A DNA stretch of 39,997 bases from Rhodopila sp. (lineage in GTDB: Bacteria; Pseudomonadota; Alphaproteobacteria; Acetobacterales; Acetobacteraceae): NCBI GenBank assembly GCA_025355085.1, contig JANXLQ010000299.1, positions 1 through 39,997 of the forward strand. The letters are read 5' to 3'. Under the pieces are notes generated by a model. It ran no database searches, was not told the DNA's origin, and was given only the letters and a program-made list of their open reading frames with translations. The translations under genes and the position numbers were made by a program. This document shows positions 34,060 to 39,997 of the stretch, in pieces. The number at the start of each line of letters is the position of its first letter. The stretch's first letter is position 1.

Positions 34060-34976
34060 AGGGCACCTTTGACCGGATGGCTGAGCAGGTGGATGAAGAC
34101 ATCCTCAAGTTGCGGGGGCACCTCGCGCCAGACCAGTGCCCCGTCCAGCGATTTGGCCGCTGCCTCCAGTGCGATGCGATCCATACCGGCGATATGCAGC
34201 GCCGAGCCGAACACCGCCGCGGATTCGACGCCGGGCAGCCTGCGCAGGGTTCGGGCCGCCAGATCCAGGCCGTCGCCGGTTGCCGCGAATGTCACCAGAC
34301 CGCTGCCCTTCGCCACCTCATCGGGTGTGCCTTGCACAACGATCTTGCCATCCGAAAGGTAAACGATCCGGGCGCATCGCTCAGCTTCGTCCATGTAATG
34401 GGTTGAGACGAGAACGGTCAGCCCGTCGGCCGCCATATCGTGGATCAGGTCCCAGAACTCCCGCCGCGCCTTGGCATCCACACCCGCCGTCGGCTCATCC
34501 AGCAGCAGTAGTTTCGGCCTGTGCAGCACGCAGGCCGCCAGCGCGAGCCGTTGCTTCCACCCGCCCGACAACTGACCGGCCAACTGATTCGCCCGGTCTG
34601 CCAGGCCCATGCGATCAATGATCGCCTTGACGGCTTCGGCGCGGTTTTCAATTTCATACACCGCAGCAACGAAATCGAGATTCTCCATGACCGTGAGATC
34701 TTCATAGAAACTGAACCGCTGTGTCATATAGCCAATTTGCCGCCGGATTTGCGGCGCATCGCGGACGATATCGAACCCAAGGCATGTGCCGCCGCCGCCA
34801 TCCGGTTTTACCAGTCCGCACAGCATCCGGATCGTGGTCGTCTTGCCGCTGCCGTTGGCACCGAGAAAGCCGCAGATTTCTCCCGCCGTGACCGCCAGTG
34901 TCAGGCCATCGACAACTTTACGTTCGCCGTAACGCTTGTGCAGGTCGCGGACATCGATGACACGGTCCGCCGTCAT
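34056..34976 (-). CDS. ABC exporter ATPase (YbhF/CcmA-like)
   Basis: A 306-residue ATP-binding subunit that powers the ABC-2 permease. Walker A GANGSGKTT (39-47), signature LSGGWKQRL (136-144), Walker B LLLLDEPTAGVD (156-167) and a switch His in VLVSTHYMDEAERC are all intact. A C-terminal extension of about 80 residues (VTFAATGDGLDLAARTL) follows, as in single-domain YbhF-half homologues. It overlaps the HlyD stop by 4 bases and the permease start by 4 bases, giving one transcript hlyD-ATPase-permease. Confidence 0.93.
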   Translation of the reverse strand: MTADRVIDVRDLHKRYGERKVVDGLTLAVTAGEICGFLGANGSGKTTTIRMLCGLVKPDGGGGTCLGFDIVRDAPQIRRQIGYMTQRFSFYEDLTVMENLDFVAAVYEIENRAEAVKAIIDRMGLADRANQLAGQLSGGWKQRLALAACVLHRPKLLLLDEPTAGVDAKARREFWDLIHDMAADGLTVLVSTHYMDEAERCARIVYLSDGKIVVQGTPDEVAKGSGLVTFAATGDGLDLAARTLRRLPGVESAAVFGSALHIAGMDRIALEAAAKSLDGALVWREVPPQLEDVFIHLLSHPVKGAL

Positions 34977-35980
34977 GGCGCACGAAGCGGCGAAATTGCC
35001 CGCGCCTCGATGGGCCGCACCTCGATAGGCTGGCCCGGATGGAGCCGGACTGCCTGTTCGCGTGCCGGGCGGGCTTCGACAACAAATACCAACTTGGCTT
35101 TACTTGATTCGCTGTAAATAAGCGGCGGGGTATATTCGGCCCGCGGCGAAATAAACGATACCCGAGCGGACAGGTCTGCCGGACACCCATCGCAGGCGAG
35201 GGCGACCGGGTCTTCGAGGTGGACTGTCGAAAACAAAGGCTCGGGTACAAAGAAGCGGACGAAGATATTGCCCGGCGGCAGCAGCGACACCACCGCCACG
35301 CCCGCCGCGAGTGTTTCGCCCGGACGCGCCAGAACGTCGGCCACGCGGGCGCTAACCGGAGCAACGACCCGACGCTGCGCCAGCCGCCATTCCGCCATGT
35401 CCAGATCTGCCCGGGATGCCCCAACGGACGCACGCTGCGCCTCTATTTCGCCCTGCCGCCCCATCGGGCCGCGTGATTGTCTAAGGACCGCTTGCAGTGC
35501 CTCGACCCTGGCCTGCGCCGACCGGTGATCGGCACGCAGTTGATCGACACTTTGCCTGGTGGCGCTGCCTCTGGGCAGCAACGCCTCGCCCCTTGCCAGA
35601 TCGCCTGCAATGCGCCCCAGGGTGGATTGGGCGTCCGCCAGATTGGCCTCGGCCTGCTCGATTTCGGTTGCCTTGCCACCGGCCATCAGGTTGGCAAGTT
35701 GCCGTTCCGCCCGGGCCAGCATCTGTGCGGCCTGATTGCGGGCCGCACGGTCGTTCGCGTCGTCCTGGGTGAACAGCGGCGCGCCGGCCTCTACCGCATC
35801 GCCCCGCGCGACTGCAACCGAGGTCAGCAACCCCTGCTGGGTCGGGCCTACCTTGACGAAGTCCGCCTCCACATAGCCTTGCCACATGATGGGCGGCGGC
35901 CGGCTTGTGGACCGCCACCACCAGGCGCCCCCGCCGGCGGCGACTAACAACACGATCGCCAGTAACAGACGTCTCGTCAC
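34973..35980 (-). CDS. HlyD-family membrane-fusion protein (YbhG-like)
   Basis: A 335-residue periplasmic adaptor anchored by a single N-terminal helix (LLLAIVLLVAAGGGAWWW). The half-motifs GYVEADFVKVGPTQQG and VAPVSARVADVLARPGETL form the lipoyl/beta-barrel core, and a long coiled-coil hairpin (about 75-190, rich in Ala/Gln/Glu/Arg: QMLARAERQLANLM, AEANLADAQSTLGRIAG) spans the periplasm. It links the permease to an outer-membrane channel not in the window. GTG start at 35980. It is the first gene of its operon and is divergent from the lactonase operon, sharing a 300-bp upstream region. Confidence 0.9.
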   Translation of the reverse strand: MTRRLLLAIVLLVAAGGGAWWWRSTSRPPPIMWQGYVEADFVKVGPTQQGLLTSVAVARGDAVEAGAPLFTQDDANDRAARNQAAQMLARAERQLANLMAGGKATEIEQAEANLADAQSTLGRIAGDLARGEALLPRGSATRQSVDQLRADHRSAQARVEALQAVLRQSRGPMGRQGEIEAQRASVGASRADLDMAEWRLAQRRVVAPVSARVADVLARPGETLAAGVAVVSLLPPGNIFVRFFVPEPLFSTVHLEDPVALACDGCPADLSARVSFISPRAEYTPPLIYSESSKAKLVFVVEARPAREQAVRLHPGQPIEVRPIEARAISPLRAP

Positions 35981-36284
35981 ACGGCACGGTCCTTCTGAGC
36001 GGGCTGGTCAGCCCTGGAAGCACGGTTTAACTATCAGCGGACGATGCGTCCCGGGAAGAATCGGAAACTACGTAGAAGTCAGCGAAAGTAGCCCCGCTGC
36101 CGGAGTACTATCCGTCGGGTTGGAACCAAAGGCAGCCCCCCTGGAAGCCCGCCCGGAGAAGATTTCTCCGCATAGGTCAACGCCGTTGAAGGTGAACAAC
36201 CTTTCAGATTACCGGGCGGCATTTCCTCTCATCCAGGCAGGCAGTGCAGTATCCGGGCGGGCTCGGTTTTGCTAGCGTCAGCGG
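35981..36284. other. Divergent spacer with a structured segment
   Basis: No coding sequence is seen. The left part (35981-36095) has a GGGCTGGTCAGCCC palindrome at 36001-36014 but nothing else clear. The right part (36096-36270) is a candidate structured leader listed separately. Confidence 0.6.
36096..36270 (+). promoter_or_regulatory. Candidate structured leader with alternative stems, upstream of the MBL hydrolase
   Basis: Helices read directly from the sequence: GCTGCC 36096-36101 with GGCAGC 36131-36136, enclosing GGTT/AACC and CGGA/TCCG; CCTGGA 36140-36145 with TCCAGG 36232-36237; CCGCCCGG 36149-36156 with CCGGGCGG 36212-36219; within it CGGAGAA/TTCTCCG (36154-36170, 3-base loop), TCAAC/GTTGA (36177-36189) and AAGGT/ACCTT (36189-36203). 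The same 5' arm, GCCCGCCCGG (36147-36156), pairs perfectly over 10 bp with 36253-36262, followed by TCGGTTTT, i.e. a possible alternative terminator just before the ATG at 36285. It matches no riboswitch class that I recognise. High GC makes chance pairing easier. Confidence 0.4.
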
Positions 36285-37328
36285 ATGCAGATCTATCCCC
36301 CGTCCAAACTGACGTTCCCCATCCCGGTCCCGCCGGCGCCTGGCACGGTGACCGATGTCGCCCCCGGCATCCGTTGGTTGCGTTTGCCCCTGCCATATCG
36401 GCTGGATCACGTAAACATCTACCTTATTGAGAACGAGGGCGGCTGGACCGCGCTGGACAGTGGCCTGGGCACTGACGACTGCAAGAACGCGTGGCTGGCG
36501 GCGCTGGCCGGGCCGTTAAAAGGTCAGGACCTGAAATCGCTGATCGTATCGCATTTCCATCCCGATCATGTCGGGCTGGCCGGTTGGCTGTGCGAGCAAT
36601 ACAGTCTGGAACTGACGATGCCTCGTCCGGAATACCTGCACAGCCTGCTGCTGCAGTTCGCCCCGGCCGACTACGGCGAGGACGTGTTCCGGCCATTTTA
36701 CAAGCGGCACGGCCTGTCCGCCGAGGCGACAGAGATCGTTTTGAGCCGTGGGCACGAATACCTGACGCGCACGACCGGCGTGCCGGCATCGTATCACCGC
36801 ATCAAGCATGGCGACACGCTGGCGGTTGGCGCGCGCGACTTCCAGGTTCTGACCGGCGGCGGACACGCGCTGGAACAGGCGATGCTGTACCGGCCATCCG
36901 AAAAACTGTTCCTGGCCGCCGATCAGGTGATCGCCCGAATTTCCCCGAACGTCAGCGTGCATCCGATGGAGCCGGGGCTGGACGCGCTGGGGATCTATCT
37001 GTCGTCGCTGAAGGCAATCAAGGCAAGTGTAGCCCCCGATGTCCTCGTGCTGCCCGGCCACGGACTTCCCTTCCACGGCTTGCACGACCGGGTGGACGAA
37101 CTGATCGGCCACCACGCCGCGCGCTGCAACGATATCGTCGTGGGCTGCAAGGATGCGCCGCTGTCGGTGGCGGAACTCGTGCCGGTGCTGTTTACCCGCC
37201 CCCTGGACGCGCATCAGACCGGATTCGCCTTCGGTGAGGTTCTGGCGCATGTCAATCACATGCTGGGCCGTGGAGAACTGCGGTTGGATACCGATGCCGG
37301 CGGGGTGGATCGGTACCGAACAATCTAA
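36285..37328 (+). CDS. Metallo-beta-lactamase-fold hydrolase
   Basis: A 347-residue MBL-superfamily hydrolase, cytoplasmic. The dinuclear metal site is visible: His90, His92, Asp94, His95 in SHFHPDHVG, His194 in GGGHALEQ, Asp213 in AADQVI and His259 in PGHG. A C-terminal region (DRVDELIGHHAARCNDIV, SVAELVPVLF) is of the RNase-Z-like/glyoxalase-II or LACTB2 type. It could cleave a thioester, lactone or phosphodiester; no substrate is set by sequence. The ATG at 36285 lies 15 bases after the TTTT of a candidate structured leader. A SMP-30 lactonase starts about 20 bases after its stop. Confidence 0.88.
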   Translation: MQIYPPSKLTFPIPVPPAPGTVTDVAPGIRWLRLPLPYRLDHVNIYLIENEGGWTALDSGLGTDDCKNAWLAALAGPLKGQDLKSLIVSHFHPDHVGLAGWLCEQYSLELTMPRPEYLHSLLLQFAPADYGEDVFRPFYKRHGLSAEATEIVLSRGHEYLTRTTGVPASYHRIKHGDTLAVGARDFQVLTGGGHALEQAMLYRPSEKLFLAADQVIARISPNVSVHPMEPGLDALGIYLSSLKAIKASVAPDVLVLPGHGLPFHGLHDRVDELIGHHAARCNDIVVGCKDAPLSVAELVPVLFTRPLDAHQTGFAFGEVLAHVNHMLGRGELRLDTDAGGVDRYRTI

Positions 37329-37349
37329 TTGTATGGGGAGACCAAGAAA

Positions 37350-38210
37350 ATGACTGCAATGTCGGATATCCTTGAAACCACTGTGTTGGATAAGGTTGCA
37401 ACCGGTTTTATCTTCACCGAGGGGCCGGTCTGGCACCCCGAGGGATTTTACTACTTCGTCGATATCAAGTCGAACCTGTTGTATCGTATGGTTCCGGGTC
37501 AGGCCCCCGTGAAGGTGCGGGAAACTCTCGGCGGTAACGGCACGACGTTCGATCTGCAAGGCCGCCTGATCAACTGTGAGGGCGATGGACGGCGCGTGAC
37601 CAGGACAGAGGCCGATGGAACCGTAACGGTCCTGGTGGATCGGTTCGAAGGCAAGCGGCTCAATCGTCCGAACGATGTGATCTGCCATTCCAACGGTTCG
37701 CTGTACTTCACCGATCCCGGGATACTCGTGCCCCTTGCGGAGCGGGAGTTGGAGAACGCCGCGGTTTACCGTATCGCGCCGGATGGCGCGGTGTCGGTCG
37801 TGGCACTGTTCGAATACCCCAACGGGCTGGCGTTCTCGGCGGATGAGCGGACGTTGTACGTCGCGAATACCCGCTGGACTCAGTATATCCATGCGTTGGA
37901 ACTGGATGCGGCCGGATCGATGGTGCGGCGCCGGGTGTTCGCCGATATGTCGGCTGACGGAACGAACGGCGTGCCGGACGGGATGAAGATCGATGCGGCG
38001 GGACGGGTGTTCTGCACCGGCACCGGCGGCGTATGGGTATTCGAACCGGATGGCACGCGCATCGGGATTATCGAGACGCCGGAGGTCTGCGCCAACGTCG
38101 CATTCGGCGGTCCGGATCTGCACACGCTGCTGCTCACCGCATCGACATCGGTCTATAGTTTGCGAGTAAAGACTCCCGGTCTGCCGCTGCCGTTCTACAA
38201 GGTGCGTTAG
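37350..38210 (+). CDS. SMP-30/gluconolactonase-family protein
   Basis: A 286-residue six-bladed beta-propeller. The metal-binding Glu is in FIFTEGPVWHPEG, the Asn in LNRPNDVICHSNGSLYFTD, and another Asn/Asp pair in YPNGLAFSADERTLYVANT and DGMKIDAAGRVFCTG. It probably hydrolyses a sugar-acid or related lactone. ATG 37350 has GGGGAG about 10 bases upstream; a TTG at 37329 and an ATG at 37359 are weaker. It is a diverged paralogue of the protein at 29072-29980. Its stop is 2 bases before the SDR start, so they are co-transcribed. Confidence 0.92.
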   Translation: MTAMSDILETTVLDKVATGFIFTEGPVWHPEGFYYFVDIKSNLLYRMVPGQAPVKVRETLGGNGTTFDLQGRLINCEGDGRRVTRTEADGTVTVLVDRFEGKRLNRPNDVICHSNGSLYFTDPGILVPLAERELENAAVYRIAPDGAVSVVALFEYPNGLAFSADERTLYVANTRWTQYIHALELDAAGSMVRRRVFADMSADGTNGVPDGMKIDAAGRVFCTGTGGVWVFEPDGTRIGIIETPEVCANVAFGGPDLHTLLLTASTSVYSLRVKTPGLPLPFYKVR

Positions 38211-38212
38211 GC

Positions 38213-38998
38213 ATGGGACGCCTGACCGGTAAGGTCGCCATCGTCACCGGGGCGGCCTCTCGCGGCGCAGGCGTCGGCAACGGCGCCGCCACCGCCATCT
38301 TGTTTGCTCGGGAGGGCGCCAAGGTCGTCCTGGTCAATCGTGACCAGAAACGAGCCAAGGCACTCGAAGAAGAAATCCGGGCGGAAGGCGGGGAGGCTTC
38401 GGCCTTCGCCGCCGACGTGACCCGCCCCGAGGATGCCGAGGCGATGGCGGCGTTCGCGGTCGAACGTTACGGCCGACTGGATATCCTGCACAACAACGTC
38501 GGCATCGGCACCCCCGGGACGCCCGAAACGATCGACATTACCGACTGGAACCGCGTATTTGAAACGAATCTGACGTCGGCCCTGCTGTGCTGCCGGTCCT
38601 GCATTCCACGGATGCGCACCAGCGGCGGGGGTTCGATCATCAACGTGTCTTCGACGGCCGGAATGGTTGGGTTGCAGGGCGCGACCGGCGCGGTAGCTTA
38701 TGTCGTAACGAAATCAGGCTTGCAGGGCATGACCCTATCACTGGCCGCCGACTACGCAGCCGAAGGAATCCGCGCCAACTGCCTGGTCGTCGGGACCGTC
38801 GCAACGCCGATGGTCGCCCATCTGGGCGAAGAAGGGCGGGAACGCCGCCGCAAAGCCGTGCCGCTGCAAACCGAAGGCACCGGATGGGACGTCGCATACG
38901 CGGCGGTGTATCTGGCCAGTGACGAATCGCGGTGGGTGACCGGCGTGATGCTACCCATCGACGGTGGCTTTCTCGCCATTCGGGCATGGCCACGTTAA
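38213..38998 (+). CDS. Short-chain dehydrogenase/reductase (SDR)
   Basis: A 261-residue classical SDR that oxidises or reduces a hydroxyl/keto group with NAD(P). IVTGAASRGAGVG is the cofactor-binding glycine motif; NNVG (94-97) is structural; the catalytic Ser146/147 (NVSSTAG), Tyr163 and Lys167 (AYVVTK) are intact. Asp69 (FAADVT) binds the adenine ring. It starts two bases after the lactonase stop. In this operon a hydrolase, a lactonase and a dehydrogenase could act in sequence on a sugar- or aromatic-acid substrate; the order is inference. A REP-like repeat follows. Confidence 0.93.
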   Translation: MGRLTGKVAIVTGAASRGAGVGNGAATAILFAREGAKVVLVNRDQKRAKALEEEIRAEGGEASAFAADVTRPEDAEAMAAFAVERYGRLDILHNNVGIGTPGTPETIDITDWNRVFETNLTSALLCCRSCIPRMRTSGGGSIINVSSTAGMVGLQGATGAVAYVVTKSGLQGMTLSLAADYAAEGIRANCLVVGTVATPMVAHLGEEGRERRRKAVPLQTEGTGWDVAYAAVYLASDESRWVTGVMLPIDGGFLAIRAWPR

Positions 38999-39012
38999 GG
39001 AATGCGCCTTCA

Positions 39013-39134
39013 TACCATCGGTTCAGTATTTTGACCGTTCGGCCCCTTCTCGTCATGGCAGGCGAAAGCCTGCCATCCACGTCTTTGTCCGAACAAGCAT
39101 CGCGAGGCGTGAATGACGGGGCGTGAATGACGGG
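39013..39134. repeat. REP-like repeat, second copy
   Basis: The start TACCATCGGTTCAGTATTTT and the arm 39051-39081 match the element at 28916-28984 closely. The right arm is lost and replaced by a direct duplication of GCGTGAATGACGGG at 39107-39120 and 39121-39134. Confidence 0.75.
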
Positions 39135-39198
39135 GCGTGCCCTCATTCCGCCCTGTCAATTTCCGTCCGATCGCGCACTTTCTTCTCGACGCTGCCGA

Positions 39199-39843
39199 TC
39201 ACCTGATCCCGAGATGCTTGTGCGTCTGCACACTCAGCCGCCAGCGCGGCCGGCGCAGGCACAGTTCGACGGCGAGGCGCGTGTTTTCTACCACGTCCGG
39301 CCCGTCCATCGCCTGGAGTGAAAAGCGCCGAAACGCCAACCTTTCCAGCGCGTCCAGGTCCTGTCCGGCCTGTGGCACCACAACCTTCAGTTCGTCGCCT
39401 GCAAGCAACCGCAATGGCGCACCCACTTTCGGGCTGACGCATACCCAGTCAATGCCGGCCGGCGCCGGGGCTACCGTTCCATTTGTTTCTACAGCGATCT
39501 CGAACCCGCGCGCATGCAGTTCTGTTACCAGCGCATCATCGAGTTGCAACAATGGTTCGCCGCCCGTGCAAACAACGAACCGCACAGCATCGCCAGCCTC
39601 CCCCGGGGGCCACTCGGCCGCCACGGCATCAGCCAACGTCGCAGCGGTTGCAAAGCGGCCACCGCCCGTTCCGTCGGTTCCCACGAAGTCGGTGTCGCAG
39701 AACCTGCAAACCGCCGATGCGCGATCCTGCTCCCGCCCCGACCACAAATTGCACCCCGCGAACCGGCAAAACACAGCCGCCCGGCCCGCCTGGGCGCCCT
39801 CGCCTTGCAGCGTATAGAAAATCTCTTTGACCGCGTAACTCAT
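39199..39843 (-). CDS. queE: 7-carboxy-7-deazaguanine synthase QueE
   Basis: A 214-residue radical-SAM enzyme that converts 6-carboxytetrahydropterin to 7-carboxy-7-deazaguanine in queuosine and deazaguanine biosynthesis. FYTLQGEGAQAGRAAVFCRF starts the protein and the [4Fe-4S] ligands are Cys31, Cys46 and Cys49 (CX14CX2C in place of the usual radical-SAM CX3CX2C, as in QueE). CTGGEPLLQLD is the SAM-binding GGE motif. The C-terminal end ...SVQTHKHLGIR is conserved. No other queuosine gene lies in the window. The region upstream (39844-39997) holds only a REP-like palindrome. Confidence 0.95.
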   Translation of the reverse strand: MSYAVKEIFYTLQGEGAQAGRAAVFCRFAGCNLWSGREQDRASAVCRFCDTDFVGTDGTGGGRFATAATLADAVAAEWPPGEAGDAVRFVVCTGGEPLLQLDDALVTELHARGFEIAVETNGTVAPAPAGIDWVCVSPKVGAPLRLLAGDELKVVVPQAGQDLDALERLAFRRFSLQAMDGPDVVENTRLAVELCLRRPRWRLSVQTHKHLGIR

Positions 39844-39917
39844 AAGCCAACGGTTTTCATGCGGGTTAGGCCACGCCCAAATATTACCTCTCTGGTTGGG
39901 TCGAGGCTACCCGATCC

Positions 39918-39997
39918 CGTCATGGCGGGCGAAGGCCCGCCATCCACGTCTTTCTTGAGCCAGGCACAGCAAGGCGTGGATGGTGGGCCTTCGCCCG
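39918..39997. repeat. REP-like palindrome, third copy (cut by the window end)
   Basis: The left arm 39918-39948 is near-identical to those at 28954 and 39051. The right arm begins at 39975 (CGTGGATGG...) and is truncated by the window edge; the 26-base centre is like that of the first copy in length. Confidence 0.75.

Noticed and set aside
34445-34705. Second frame inside the ABC ATPase
   Set aside because: A shadow frame over the intact Walker and signature motifs of the real gene.
36149-36219. tRNA-like cloverleaf or glycine riboswitch
   Set aside because: No T-loop TTC sequence, no CCA-like acceptor end and a 3-base anticodon-arm loop exclude tRNA; the paired GAGAG/CTCTC core of the glycine aptamer does not form.
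36222-36243. FMN riboswitch-like 3' end (CTGGATGAGAG on the minus strand)
   Set aside because: Only the terminal conserved block is present; the rest of the RFN element would lie in the coding region of the MBL gene and is absent.

Overview
This window is GC-rich DNA from a Gram-negative alphaproteobacterium. The LPS-export genes, the layout around lptF/lptG/lptD/surA/rsmA, and many genes of the kind carried by acidophilic or photosynthetic Acetobacteraceae (Rhodospirillales) point that way, but the genus is an inference. Most of the window is dense, mainly forward-strand coding sequence with start/stop overlaps. Small REP-like repeats sit between operons.

Left edge (1-4120): a 494-codon reading frame runs off the left end on the minus strand and carries duplicated modules. 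Next come a decayed IS3-type transposase fragment, the frameshifted tail of a KdsD-type arabinose-5-phosphate isomerase, an intact metal-type kdsA (Kdo-8-phosphate synthase), and the tail of a lost solute-binding protein. This is a scarred region around a Kdo gene.

Centre left (4124-16086): a GlcD-like FAD oxidase and a DUF2161 nuclease-fold protein are followed by a three-gene type III polyketide synthase / methyltransferase / FAD-oxidoreductase operon, laid out like phenolic-lipid (alkylresorcinol/alkylquinone) clusters. An outer-membrane biogenesis operon follows: lptF, lptG, lptD, surA, rsmA. pdxA, often found between surA and rsmA, is absent. LptD has a 9-residue tandem repeat before its signal peptide.

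Centre (16217-20420): an arsenic operon holds an ArsR-ArsC fusion, an ArsJ-associated GAPDH, the ArsJ effluxer and an Acr3 arsenite carrier. Together they would sense arsenic, reduce arsenate, form 1-arseno-3-phosphoglycerate and export both products. A long hairpin closes the operon.

Right half: moaE carries an in-frame six-unit 15-bp minisatellite. It is followed by a two-subunit Rieske dioxygenase with two unknown small genes, a TauD-type dioxygenase (opposite strand), a DUF1499 protein, an SbmA/YddA-type ABC transporter and an M3 peptidase. Then come a SMP-30 lactonase, an HpcH/HpaI aldolase, an orphan sugar-type binding protein, a drug/efflux ABC operon (HlyD, ATPase, permease), and a metallo-beta-lactamase-fold hydrolase / SMP-30 lactonase / SDR operon preceded by a strongly structured leader. 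queE and REP-like palindromes end the window.

The most notable items are the type III PKS operon, the ArsR-ArsC fusion with a retained internal ribosome site, the repeat-bearing MoaE and LptD, the unnamed structured leader at 36096-36270, and the inverted-repeat element that supplies the stop codon of a lactonase gene.
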